Positions 13,742-19,189 are shown, counted from the stretch's first letter. The stretch is DNA of 24,462 nt from an uncultured Mollicutes bacterium (GCA_937893635.1 CALBGF010000146.1:1-24462), one strand, 5' to 3'. The notes: generated by a model not told the origin, from the sequence alone. Made by a program: numbers and translations.

Positions 13742-13955
13742 GTAAATTTTCGATATTAGGGAAAACTTCTTTGATTTCTTCCGCCGTGCCGTAAACTTCA
13801 TACATATTATCGTAGTCAACTCCAACATGAGTGCGGCTGTGCGCGATAATGCGGCACATATTATAGTGCGCGCGGCAATTTGCTAAATGCCAAGCCTTGA
13901 ATTCAGCGGGCGTGATATTTTCTTTTACTACTGTTCCGTATAATTCAATTCTCAT
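13725..13955 (-). CDS. Small hypothetical protein, 76 aa
   Basis: Unrecognised. Begins MRIELYGTVVKENITPAEF, then a His/Cys-containing helix (WHLANCRAHYNMCRIIAHSR), a central HVGVDYDNMYEVYG strand region and an acidic helix near the end. The His and Cys residues could bind metal; this is inference. Its last codons contain the promoter for 13470-13679. Start ATG with AAAGGAG. Stop is TAA. Confidence 0.7.
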   Translation of the reverse strand: MRIELYGTVVKENITPAEFKAWHLANCRAHYNMCRIIAHSRTHVGVDYDNMYEVYGTAEEIKEVFPNIENLLDNAA

Positions 13956-13986
13956 AAATCTTTCTCCTTTTACTTTTTACATATAT

Positions 13987-14015
13987 ATTATACGGCATTT
14001 TGCGGGTTTAGTCAA
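13987..14015 (-). promoter_or_regulatory. Sigma-70 promoter for 13725-13955
   Basis: Minus strand TTGACT, 17-bp spacer, TATAAT-ATATATGTA. Confidence 0.85.
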
Positions 14016-14061
14016 GTATTTTTCGCGCCAAAGTGAAAAAGTTTTTGAATAACCCGTCTGC

Positions 14062-14098
14062 CTTCATAAAACCGCGGTTCGATGACGACTAGGGACAA
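14062..14098 (-). repeat. Three-copy intergenic element, copy 3
   Basis: Shares CTTCATAAAACCGCGG and TTCGATGACGACTAGGGACA with copy 1 (7284-7326). A CAGACGG, a variant of the motif described under 14237-20158, abuts it at about 14054-14060. Confidence 0.55.
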
Positions 14099-14143
14099 TA
14101 GAAAGTAAGAGACAAAAAAAATACATTAATTGCGTAAAATCAC

Positions 14144-14172
14144 TTTACTTACTGCTGCTTTTGTGGTATAAT
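14144..14172 (+). promoter_or_regulatory. Plus-strand promoter upstream of the TCCGTC cluster
   Basis: TTTACT, 17-bp spacer, TATAAT. The spacer ends GCTGCTTTTGTGG, close to that of the plus promoter at 15103-15132 (GCTGCTTGTGG). All nearby genes are on the other strand; its transcript would carry five copies of UCCGUC, complementary to the GACGGA motif. Confidence 0.6.
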
Positions 14173-14236
14173 ATAATGGGGTAATGTAGCTGCTGCTTTA
14201 GCCACCTAACGAGTTCAGTCGACGACTCGGTTCAGT

Positions 14237-14395
14237 TCCGTCCGCGGCGTCAGGGTGGAGTGCCAGTATTTTCCGTCTGGCTGACAACTTATAAAGTTAA
14301 CAACAATTGGCGGTATCTTCCGTCCGCCTAATTTTAAGCGCAAATAAAAAGAGACAATTTCCGTCTGCTTAGAAATTGTCTCCGTCTGCCGCCGC
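14237..14395 (-). ncRNA. Cluster of hairpins displaying ACGGA in their loops
   Basis: No gene is supported: a 65-codon frame at 14215-14412 runs through two terminators. Minus-strand hairpins are GGCGG-ACGGAAGATA-CCGCC (about 14309-14328), GCCAG-ACGGAAAATA-CTGGC (about 14264-14283), CGG-ACGGAACTGAA-CCG (about 14229-14245), and the terminator at 14346-14382 with CAGACGG at its loop. Putting the same ACGGA in the loop of unrelated stems suggests that the loop is recognised in RNA. Loop-displayed GGA is the known target type of CsrA/RsmA proteins, but no such protein is seen here. Confidence 0.5.
14346..14382 (-). terminator. Terminator with the motif in its loop
   Basis: Minus-strand stem GAGACAATTT/AAATTGTCTC, loop CTAAGCAGACGG, then TTTTTATTT. 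Its stem (GAGACAA/TTGTCTC) is shared with the terminator at 15183-15208. Confidence 0.75.
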
Positions 14396-14397
14396 AT

Positions 14398-14426
14398 AAA
14401 AAAAGAGCGCACCGAAGGACGCCCTT
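14398..14426 (-). terminator. Intrinsic terminator of 14435-14692
   Basis: Minus-strand GC-rich stem (GGGCG facing CGCTC with wobble pairs) with a TTCG loop, followed by TTTTTTT. Confidence 0.8.
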
Positions 14427-14434
14427 AAACCGCA

Positions 14435-14692
14435 CTATTTTTCTACTGCTTCAGTAGCTGGCATAGCACCAAAAATATACTCGTTTACTTTGTGTTTACT
14501 ACCGCACATAGGACAAACAATTTCGCGCTTGCCAGTAGCTACCATAACACCCGCTTTAATTAAAGTGTTAGTGGTACCGCTTTTCACTTCAAAGCCCACT
14601 ACGGCGCTAATTTCAGCCAAAGTCATAGGTTTGTCAGAAGCCTTTAAAGCGTTGACAATTGCAGTTCTCTTTTCATTCATAACTAATTTCAT
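14435..14692 (-). CDS. Winged-helix DNA-binding protein (paralogue 2 of 3)
   Basis: 85 residues. The helix-turn-helix region, PMTLAEISAVVGFEVKSGTT then NTLIKAGVMVATGKR, aligns with the modules in 12729-13253 and 17912-18235. After it comes CPMCG, a single Cys-x2-Cys pair that may be half a zinc site or help dimerisation. GGAGG lies 12 bases before the first ATG and closer to no better start; an internal ATG four codons later is also possible. It has two tandem promoters (14726-14755 and 14824-14853) and a strong terminator, so it is a single-gene unit. Stop is TAG. Confidence 0.8.
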   Translation of the reverse strand: MKLVMNEKRTAIVNALKASDKPMTLAEISAVVGFEVKSGTTNTLIKAGVMVATGKREIVCPMCGSKHKVNEYIFGAMPATEAVEK

Positions 14693-14725
14693 AATCTTTC
14701 ATTTCCTCCTATCGATTACATATAT

Positions 14726-14755
14726 ATTATACCATATTTTGGTATAGGTTGTCAA
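14726..14755 (-). promoter_or_regulatory. Sigma-70 promoter for 14435-14692
   Basis: Minus strand TTGACA, 18-bp spacer, TATAAT-ATATATGTA. Confidence 0.85.
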
Positions 14756-14823
14756 GTAATTTTTTCATTATTTTTTAACTTGGCAACTGCAAGGTTTTAG
14801 TTCTTCTCTTACCTTACATATAT

Positions 14824-14853
14824 ATTATACCGTAAAATGCCCGACTAAGTCAA
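14824..14853 (-). promoter_or_regulatory. Upstream tandem promoter for 14435-14692
   Basis: Minus strand TTGACT, 18-bp spacer, TATAAT-ATATATGTA; only a 13-codon frame lies between it and the next promoter. Confidence 0.78.
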
Positions 14854-14897
14854 GTAAATTCGCAAAATAAAAAAATTAATTTTTTGCAGCTTTATGC

Positions 14898-14926
14898 TTG
14901 ACAAGGTGCAGAAAATGTGCTATAAT
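14898..14926 (+). promoter_or_regulatory. Plus-strand promoter in repeat unit 1
   Basis: TTGACA, 17-bp spacer, TATAAT; full consensus, with no plus-strand gene downstream. Confidence 0.8.
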
Positions 14927-15011
14927 AATATTTTTTTTACTAGAAATGAACTAATTTTTCACTAAATTACTACTAAATAACTACTAATTTTAAATTTTTG
15001 CAGCTTTTCAC

Positions 15012-15040
15012 TTGACAAATGCGGAAAAATGCGCTATATT
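15012..15040 (+). promoter_or_regulatory. Plus-strand promoter in repeat unit 2
   Basis: TTGACA, 17-bp spacer, TATATT. Confidence 0.7.
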
Positions 15041-15102
15041 TTGAAAAAAATACTGAAAAACTACTAGAAATCTACTAATTTTTCACTTTTTGTAAATTAG
15101 TC

Positions 15103-15132
15103 TTGACAAACAGCTGCTGCTTGTGGTATAAT
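15103..15132 (+). promoter_or_regulatory. Plus-strand promoter of the four-copy motif RNA
   Basis: TTGACA, 18-bp spacer ending CTGCTTGTGG, TATAAT. The first GACGGA follows within 3 bases of the -10 box. Confidence 0.8.
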
Positions 15133-15208
15133 CAGACGGATCTACCCAGACGGACAATAGACGGAAAATCCAGACGGAACGCAAAAAAGAGACAATTTAC
15201 TTGTCTCT
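15133..15208 (+). ncRNA. Candidate short RNA with four CAGACGGA-type copies
   Basis: GACGGA at 15135, 15149, 15160 and 15173, spaced 11-14 bases, immediately downstream of a consensus plus promoter and followed by the AGAGACAA/TTGTCTCT hairpin (15187-15208). These are the only copies in the field on the plus strand. Four closely spaced copies on one short transcript resemble a sponge or decoy for whatever recognises the motif. The hairpin lacks a T-run on this strand, so the 3' end is uncertain and the RNA could extend antisense to 15197-15502. Confidence 0.5.
15183..15208 (-). terminator. Intrinsic terminator of 15197-15502
   Basis: Minus-strand stem AGAGACAA/TTGTCTCT followed by TTTTTT; it overlaps the last codons of the gene. 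Confidence 0.85.
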
Positions 15209-15502
15209 AAAATCACTATTTGTGTCTCTCGCGATTTGTTTTAAACGGTCTTCAAGTTCATCAAGGTGAAGTCGCAAATCGTGCGCCGCCAAATATAACT
15301 CTTTGAGCGCCACAAAAGTTTGTCTATCAAGCTTACAAGGCTTATAGCCGTGCACCACATTGTCAGTACTCATTTGAATTACACTTAGGTCAATATTTAT
15401 ATCACTAATAGTTGACCATGCTAATGCGCTTAATACGTCCGCAGTATGTGTTAATTTTGCTACTTCTTGTTCAATGCATTTAAAATCTCTTATATCTTCC
15501 AT
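15197..15502 (-). CDS. Helical hypothetical protein, 101 aa
   Basis: Begins MEDIRDFKCIEQEVAKLTHT. The frame is open to 15565, but the start at 15502 has AAAGGG upstream and avoids overlap with the sigma factor. Almost entirely helical, with a C-terminal amphipathic helix LRLHLDELEDRLKQIARD. It is 34 bases downstream of the sigma factor gene in the same operon, so a role as its partner or anti-sigma protein can be proposed, though no known anti-sigma motif is visible. A GACGGA copy lies in the intergenic gap at 15523. Stop is TAA. Confidence 0.7.
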   Translation of the reverse strand: MEDIRDFKCIEQEVAKLTHTADVLSALAWSTISDINIDLSVIQMSTDNVVHGYKPCKLDRQTFVALKELYLAAHDLRLHLDELEDRLKQIARDTNSDFRDK

Positions 15503-15536
15503 AATTTCCCTTTCGCGGCGAGTCCGTCTGACCCGC

Positions 15537-16331
15537 CTATCTATCCCAACTATTTCGCAAATCATTTAAGGTTTGCTTTTCAATTTGTCTTACTCGTTCT
15601 CTTGTAATGCCAAGTTGTTCGCCGATTTCATCAAGTGTATAGCAATAATGTTTATCATTAAAACCATAACGCATTAACATAATTTGCTTTGTGCGGTCTG
15701 GTAGTGCGTCAAGTTTGCGCATAATGCGGTCGTGGTCATCAACATCATCCATTTGTTCCATAGGATTTTTGTCAGTGTCTGCTTGAAGGTCTGCGATAGT
15801 ATCATCACTATCATCACCTAACGGCGTTTCAAGTGAAAGTTCAGCTTGTCTCCAAGTGCGGAGTGCGCCAATACGTTCCGTCTCCACTTGCATTGCGGCT
15901 GCAAGTTCAGCATCAGATACTGCATGTCCGTCTGCACCAAGTTCATTTTCTAACTTTTTGAGTTGGCTAAGTTGTTGCCAAACATGTGCTGGTAATCTTA
16001 CGGTGCGGCTTTTTTCGGCTAAACCCTTTAATATTGCTTGTTTAATCCAAGGCACCGCGCAAGTTGAAAAGCGATAACCTAGGTCAGGGTCATATTTGTC
16101 TACCGCAGCAACAAGTCCTAAATTTCCGTCTGCCACAATATCTTCGAATGGCAATTTTGTTGATTTGTAGTTTTTCGCAATAGAAACAACTAATTTAAGG
16201 TTGCTTTGAATAAGTTTATCACGAGCGTGTTTATCGCCCGCCTTAATACGTCTGCCGAGGATTTGTTCTTCCTCTTGAGTGAGTAATGGATAATTTGCGA
16301 TTTGAATAAAGTATTGTTTTAAGCCTGTCAT
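15537..16331 (-). CDS. Phage-encoded sigma-70 family RNA polymerase sigma factor
   Basis: 264 residues with the primary-sigma domain order: region 1.2 (about 1-30, LKQYFIQIANYPLLTQEEEQ), region 2 (about 36-105, including NLKLVVSIAKNY, DIVADGNLGLVAAVDKYDP and FSTCAVPWIKQAI), region 3 (about 115-180) and region 4 (about 200-262) with a -35 recognition helix-turn-helix YTLDEIGEQLGITRERVRQI. It lacks region 1.1, as expected for a phage or alternative sigma. In region 2 the usual Q-E-G-N-L-G-L sequence has become A-D-G-N-L-G-L through a GACGGA copy. Other motif copies lie at residues about 133-135 (ADG) and in a different frame near 150. It should direct host polymerase to a subset of phage promoters; region 2 is close enough to primary sigma that TATAAT-type promoters are plausible targets. 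Trp is TGG; stop is TAG. Confidence 0.95.
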   Translation of the reverse strand: MTGLKQYFIQIANYPLLTQEEEQILGRRIKAGDKHARDKLIQSNLKLVVSIAKNYKSTKLPFEDIVADGNLGLVAAVDKYDPDLGYRFSTCAVPWIKQAILKGLAEKSRTVRLPAHVWQQLSQLKKLENELGADGHAVSDAELAAAMQVETERIGALRTWRQAELSLETPLGDDSDDTIADLQADTDKNPMEQMDDVDDHDRIMRKLDALPDRTKQIMLMRYGFNDKHYCYTLDEIGEQLGITRERVRQIEKQTLNDLRNSWDR

Positions 16332-16360
16332 ATTTAGTCCTTCTTTCTTTTTACATAATT

Positions 16361-16390
16361 ATTATAGCATATTTTTATGCTAGTTGTCAA
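16361..16390 (-). promoter_or_regulatory. Sigma-70 promoter for the sigma factor operon
   Basis: Minus strand TTGACA, 18-bp spacer, TATAAT. Unlike the promoters further right it has no GACGGA at fixed distance; the nearest copy is 27 bases upstream of the -35 box and overlaps the TAG stop of 16423-16842. Confidence 0.87.
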
Positions 16391-16422
16391 TAGTTTTTTA
16401 GAATTTTTGAAAATTTTTCCGT

Positions 16423-16842
16423 CTAGCAGAACGCACAAGGAATAATCATCATAAAAATAAGTGCAAACACACCTAAGATAACATAAACAGCAATTGTTCC
16501 GTCAGCAGATTTATTTTCCTCATTAATGTCAATAATATTTACTTTTTCATTAGGTTGTTTATCTTTTAAAGAGTAATAGTCCATTACCATTTTTCGCATA
16601 ATTTCATCTTCTTTTACAAGAGTAGTGCGTCCATCTGAAAGTAATTTTCCTGTTTCTTCAAGTTCTTTTAATGCTTTTATAGCATACTCTTTTGTTGTAT
16701 AAGTTGCTACAGCTATTGTAGTATCCCAACCATCATCAATGGTATATTCAATAGTAAAATGAGTTGAATCCGTCTGCACTATATATCCACCAAAAGTATC
16801 TTCAATATCAAACTCTATTCCATCATGTGCTTTAATTAACAT
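16423..16842 (-). CDS. Tail-anchored membrane protein, 139 aa
   Basis: Soluble N-terminal domain of about 105 residues (beta-rich start MLIKAHDGIEFDIEDTFGGY, then a helical region with YAIKALKELEETGKLL) and a C-terminal hydrophobic segment at about 114-136 (AVYVILGVFALIFMMIIPCAF). This topology suggests a protein held in the inner membrane with its bulk in the cytoplasm. A GACGGA copy codes ADG right before the membrane segment, another encodes QTD near residue 24, and a third overlaps the TAG stop. Start ATG with AAGGAGG. Function unknown. Confidence 0.75.
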   Translation of the reverse strand: MLIKAHDGIEFDIEDTFGGYIVQTDSTHFTIEYTIDDGWDTTIAVATYTTKEYAIKALKELEETGKLLSDGRTTLVKEDEIMRKMVMDYYSLKDKQPNEKVNIIDINEENKSADGTIAVYVILGVFALIFMMIIPCAFC

Positions 16843-16865
16843 AATCTATCCTCCTTACATTATAT

Positions 16866-16905
16866 ATTTTATCATAAATCAATCTACTTGTCAAGTGCTT
16901 CCGTC
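16866..16905 (-). promoter_or_regulatory. GACGGA-class promoter for 16423-16842
   Basis: GACGGA, 5 bp, TTGACA, 17-bp spacer, TAAAAT. Confidence 0.85.
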
Positions 16906-16912
16906 TGGAGTG

Positions 16913-17704
16913 CTATCCTCTAATTGAGATAGCAACTCCGTCTGCGCATTTTCTTTCGGTTTTGCTTACATAATCAAATGTAGCAATAACTTCTTTACCT
17001 CTCTTGATATACATTACTTTAGGTGTATTACGAGGTAAACTACGAGGCACGGCGTAGTGTTGAGTTAAGTCAGCTCCGTCTGCGCACGCTTTCAATAAAA
17101 TTTCAAGTTCAATTAAACTGTCTGCCAATGCGGTGTGTTCTTCGTTATACTCTGCATTGTCTAGCATAAAACAATAGAAACTTTCGGCAGTGGTTTTATA
17201 TCCGTCAGCGTCAGTAATAAACTTTTTGCTTTTGCCGTCTGCACCTTTGATATCGGAATTTTTGTTGCAGAAGTCAAAATAACCGTCTGTAGCGATAGTG
17301 TTAATCGCATGACCTCTAATGTCATAAACTGGTATTAATTCAAGCGCATTACTACAATGATAATAATCACTATTAAACTTGAATACCCTTTCATCAAAAT
17401 CGCTATTGAAGGCATAGGCTCCGTCTACGTGATATTGTTTTATATCACTAATCATTTTTCTTTGAATAAAGCCGTATTTCATAAGTTTAGTTTTACGACT
17501 GCGCATTCCGTCTACATAAATTTGTCTTTTGTCATAGTAGTATGCGGTTTCAAATAATGGCTGATTATACCATATTTGTTCAACAACAAAATCACGCTTA
17601 ACCAAGATTTTGTGTCCGTCTGTGTCGTAGATTACATAACCAATATTGTAGCAAAATGGTTTGTCGACACTAATTGTTTCAGTATCAAATACTAAAATGT
17701 TCAT
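16913..17704 (-). CDS. DEDDh 3'-5' exonuclease (DnaQ-like)
   Basis: 263 residues. Exo I is FDTET (D7, E9), Exo II is in AYAFNSDFDERVF (D102 or D104) and Exo III is EHTALADS (H190, D195), the DEDDh pattern. Members remove 3' nucleotides from DNA or RNA in repair, proofreading or nucleotide salvage. Eight Asp-Gly tripeptides (TDG, VDG, ADG at about 28, 64, 93, 139, 155, 166, 208 and 254) coincide with copies of the CAGACGG(A) motif, many in probable loops, so the motif has shaped the protein. The leader (17705-17794) folds two hairpins (GGTATCA/TGATACC and AAAGTTT/AAACTTT), and the ribosome site reads GGAGACGGA, merging Shine-Dalgarno and motif. A hairpin GCTATC/GATAGC overlaps the stop (TAG). 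No TGA codons. Confidence 0.85.
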   Translation of the reverse strand: MNILVFDTETISVDKPFCYNIGYVIYDTDGHKILVKRDFVVEQIWYNQPLFETAYYYDKRQIYVDGMRSRKTKLMKYGFIQRKMISDIKQYHVDGAYAFNSDFDERVFKFNSDYYHCSNALELIPVYDIRGHAINTIATDGYFDFCNKNSDIKGADGKSKKFITDADGYKTTAESFYCFMLDNAEYNEEHTALADSLIELEILLKACADGADLTQHYAVPRSLPRNTPKVMYIKRGKEVIATFDYVSKTERKCADGVAISIRG

Positions 17705-17794
17705 TCTCTTTCCGTCTCCTTTTCTATTTCCATTAAAGTTTGAGAAAACTTTCTTTTATACAGGTATCATTGTCTTTCATCTGATACCATAGAT

Positions 17795-17834
17795 ATTATA
17801 GCATATCTATTAGCTACTGTCAATCATTTCCGTC
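17795..17834 (-). promoter_or_regulatory. GACGGA-class promoter for the exonuclease
   Basis: GACGGA, 5 bp, TTGACA, 17-bp spacer, TATAAT. Confidence 0.88.
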
Positions 17835-17839
17835 GGCAG

Positions 17840-17881
17840 TATAGAACTATCAATGGAGGACTAATTATTGATAGCTCTATA
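17840..17881 (-). repeat. Long stem-loop with anti-Shine-Dalgarno loop, copy 1
   Basis: Minus-strand stem TATAGAGCTATCAAT/ATTGATAGTTCTATA (15 bp, one G-U) with loop AATTAGTCCTCC. Related to the stem-loop at 19153-19189. It lies in the 3' region of 17912-18235, after a small ACGGC-GTAA-GCCGT hairpin; there is no T-run, so it is not a standard terminator. Confidence 0.75.
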
Positions 17882-17911
17882 CCACCAACGGCTTACGCCG
17901 TCTGGGTATAA

Positions 17912-18235
17912 CTATTCAGCTTTAACTTCAGCTTCGCCGTCTGCGGTTTCTTCAACCGCATATTCACGACCTGCTAAACGCCAAGTTTTAACTGTAGTCT
18001 TGACTGGTTTCATAACAATCATAGTTCTGTCTGGACCGTGTTCTACTAAACCTTTTGCGATTAAACCATTAACACTACCTGATTTTAAGTCGATACCAAT
18101 TTGTTCACTAATTTCCGCTAATGTTAAATCTCTGTCTGCGGCTTCTAATGCCTTTAAAAATTTTGCTTGTTTTTCGTTTGGTGTCCAAGCTTTAACTTCC
18201 TTTACTGATTTTGTTGTTGTTTTTGTGTCTGCCAT
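17912..18235 (-). CDS. Winged-helix DNA-binding protein (paralogue 3 of 3)
   Basis: 107 residues. An N-terminal basic, Thr-rich lead is followed by the shared module at about residues 35-70: LTLAEISEQIGIDLKSGSVN then GLIAKGLVEHGPDR, very close to 14435-14692 and to the first half of 12729-13253. The C-terminus is a short strand region and an acidic tail with an ADG encoded by a CAGACGG copy. Winged-helix proteins of this sort bind specific DNA; its gene stands directly downstream of the five-unit promoter array and uses the array's last promoter (18270-18310), so it may control or be controlled by that array. Start ATG with GGAAAGGAAG. Stop is TAG. Confidence 0.82.
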   Translation of the reverse strand: MADTKTTTKSVKEVKAWTPNEKQAKFLKALEAADRDLTLAEISEQIGIDLKSGSVNGLIAKGLVEHGPDRTMIVMKPVKTTVKTWRLAGREYAVEETADGEAEVKAE

Positions 18236-18269
18236 AATATTTTCTTCCTTTCCTATATCTTACATATAT

Positions 18270-18310
18270 ATTTTAGCATACTTTTACTTTTTTGTCAATA
18301 GGTTTCCGTC
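18270..18310 (-). promoter_or_regulatory. GACGGA-class promoter for 17912-18235
   Basis: GACGGA, 6 bp, TTGACA, 17-bp spacer, TAAAAT-ATATATGTA. Confidence 0.87.
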
Positions 18311-18365
18311 GGCTCGTTTTCCTATATTTTCGATAGATAATTTTCTTTATCTATCTTACGAGATT

Positions 18366-18405
18366 ATTATATCATAATCTCTATGATTTGTCAAGTAAGT
18401 CCGTC
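18366..18405 (-). promoter_or_regulatory. GACGGA-class promoter, array unit 5
   Basis: GACGGA, 5 bp, TTGACA, 17-bp spacer, TATAAT. Confidence 0.87.
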
Positions 18406-18457
18406 GGGCTTTCAACTTCCTTAATTTTGAAAACCTTTACTTACTTTTTACATAACT

Positions 18458-18498
18458 ATTATAACATAGCTTATGTAATTTGTCAATAGCCTTCCGTC
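18458..18498 (-). promoter_or_regulatory. GACGGA-class promoter, array unit 4
   Basis: GACGGA, 6 bp, TTGACA, 17-bp spacer, TATAAT. Confidence 0.87.
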
Positions 18499-18541
18499 TG
18501 CGATTAAATCTCTTTAATCAACTAAGCACTACTGCAAGTTA

Positions 18542-18581
18542 ATTATATCATAATTAACAAGATTTGTCAAGTAAATCCGTC
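18542..18581 (-). promoter_or_regulatory. GACGGA-class promoter, array unit 3
   Basis: GACGGA, 5 bp, TTGACA, 17-bp spacer, TATAAT. Confidence 0.87.
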
Positions 18582-18629
18582 AGCCCATTTCATTCTTTTA
18601 TAGGGCTTCTTGATTTATCTTATATAGTA

Positions 18630-18670
18630 ATTATATCATAATTTCAGTTGAGTGTCAAGAGATTTCCGTC
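18630..18670 (-). promoter_or_regulatory. GACGGA-class promoter, array unit 2
   Basis: GACGGA, 6 bp, TTGACA, 17-bp spacer, TATAAT. Confidence 0.87.
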
Positions 18671-18705
18671 TCCCTTTAGAAGATTTCTAATCGCTAGACA
18701 ATACT

Positions 18706-18745
18706 ATTATAACATAATTAAGTTAGTTTGTCAAGGCTTTCCGTC
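18706..18745 (-). promoter_or_regulatory. GACGGA-class promoter, array unit 1
   Basis: GACGGA, 5 bp, TTGACA, 17-bp spacer, TATAAT. The motif is also the loop of hairpin AAGGCT-GACGGAA-AGCCTT just after the stop of 18750-19073. Confidence 0.87.
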
Positions 18746-18749
18746 AGCC

Positions 18750-19073
18750 TTAATCGTGAATTAAATAATCTAAATCACTTTCAAATTGAACCAAATGCGC
18801 TTTAATTCCGTCTGTGTGTTGTTGCATTTTGATTAATGCTTTTTCATAAGCGTTAACCATTAATTGATTTGCTTTAATTAATTTTTTTGTGGCTTTAATA
18901 ACTGCACGCTTACAAGCAATAGTTTTACCAGTATAACTATCGAACTCATCTCCATCTGCGCAACGAGCCTTTCCATCGCCTTCAGCAAAACAATATCCGT
19001 CTGTGATTTTTACTTTTGCGACAGTAGTGTTTCCGCTAGTTAAAACTTCCTTACTAACAATTTTAATTTTCAT
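18750..19073 (-). CDS. Hypothetical protein, 107 aa
   Basis: Begins MKIKIVSKEVLTSGNTTVAK. The start at 19073 follows AGGAGGAAAGACATTT; the longer open frame to 19166 is rejected because it would run through the promoter. A beta-rich N-terminal half (VKITDGYCFAEGDGKARCAD, then DEFDSYTGKTIACKRA) is followed by a helical half (KKLIKANQLMVNAYEKALIK). Three DG dipeptides (TDG, ADG, TDG) come from or resemble motif copies. No family recognised. The gene ends at a motif hairpin that merges with array promoter 1. Stop is TAA. Confidence 0.72.
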   Translation of the reverse strand: MKIKIVSKEVLTSGNTTVAKVKITDGYCFAEGDGKARCADGDEFDSYTGKTIACKRAVIKATKKLIKANQLMVNAYEKALIKMQQHTDGIKAHLVQFESDLDYLIHD

Positions 19074-19106
19074 AAATGTCTTTCCTCCTATATCATTTAC
19101 ATCAAT

Positions 19107-19147
19107 ATTATAGCATTTTTTGACTGCTATTGTCAAGTGCTTCCGTC
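19107..19147 (-). promoter_or_regulatory. GACGGA-class promoter for 18750-19073
   Basis: GACGGA, 5 bp, TTGACA, 18-bp spacer, TATAAT. The motif lies in the loop of GTGC-AGACGGAA-GCAC. Confidence 0.85.
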
Positions 19148-19152
19148 TGCAC

Positions 19153-19189
19153 CATAGAACTATCAAGAGGACTATTTGATAGCTCTATG
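19153..19189 (-). ncRNA. Stem-loop micro-RNA unit, copy 2 of the anti-SD loop
   Basis: Stem CATAGAGCTATCAA/TTGATAGTTCTATG with loop ATAGTCCTC, related to 17840-17881. It has its own promoter (19204-19232) and is followed by the motif hairpin GTGC/GCAC and the next promoter, so it is the whole content of a transcript of about 55 bases. The loop is complementary to Shine-Dalgarno sequences of the GGAGGACT type. Confidence 0.6.

Larger units (their letters stand above)
14878..15095 (+). repeat. Tandem duplication of about 115 bp carrying promoters and CTACTAA repeats
   Basis: Two successive units share TTTTTGCAGCTTT, CTTGACAA, GAAAATGTGC/GAAAAATGCGC, a -10 box, and end ACTAGAAAT..ACTAATTTTTCACT. 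Between and inside them CTACTAA-like hexamers recur (about 14970-14985 and 15060-15080). No gene. The AT-rich repeats resemble an iteron block and could be a replication origin, but could equally be duplicated small-RNA genes. Confidence 0.6.
18311..18745 (-). repeat. Five tandem micro-transcription units
   Basis: 435 bases without a gene hold five near-perfect promoters in series, each followed by about 45-60 bases and then a new GACGGA and promoter. Four short stretches have a distinct, clear hairpin: GCCC/GGGC (about 18582-18605), GATTAAA-GAGA-TTTAATC (about 18501-18518), GGTTTTCAA/TTGAAAGCC (about 18408-18437) and GATAGATAA/TTATCTATC (about 18332-18355, inside CTCGT/ACGAG). The first has only a weak TAGAAATCTTCTA. 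Hairpin sequences differ while promoter, motif and spacing are kept, which suggests a family of tiny RNAs or an array of operators. Confidence 0.75.

Noticed and set aside
14215..14412. 65-codon reading frame on the minus strand
   Set aside because: It crosses the terminator at 14346-14382 and the motif hairpins, and has no ribosome site.
18311..18745. CRISPR array
   Set aside because: Units are periodic, but the shared parts are sigma-70 promoters and a hexamer; there is no long identical repeat and no cas gene.
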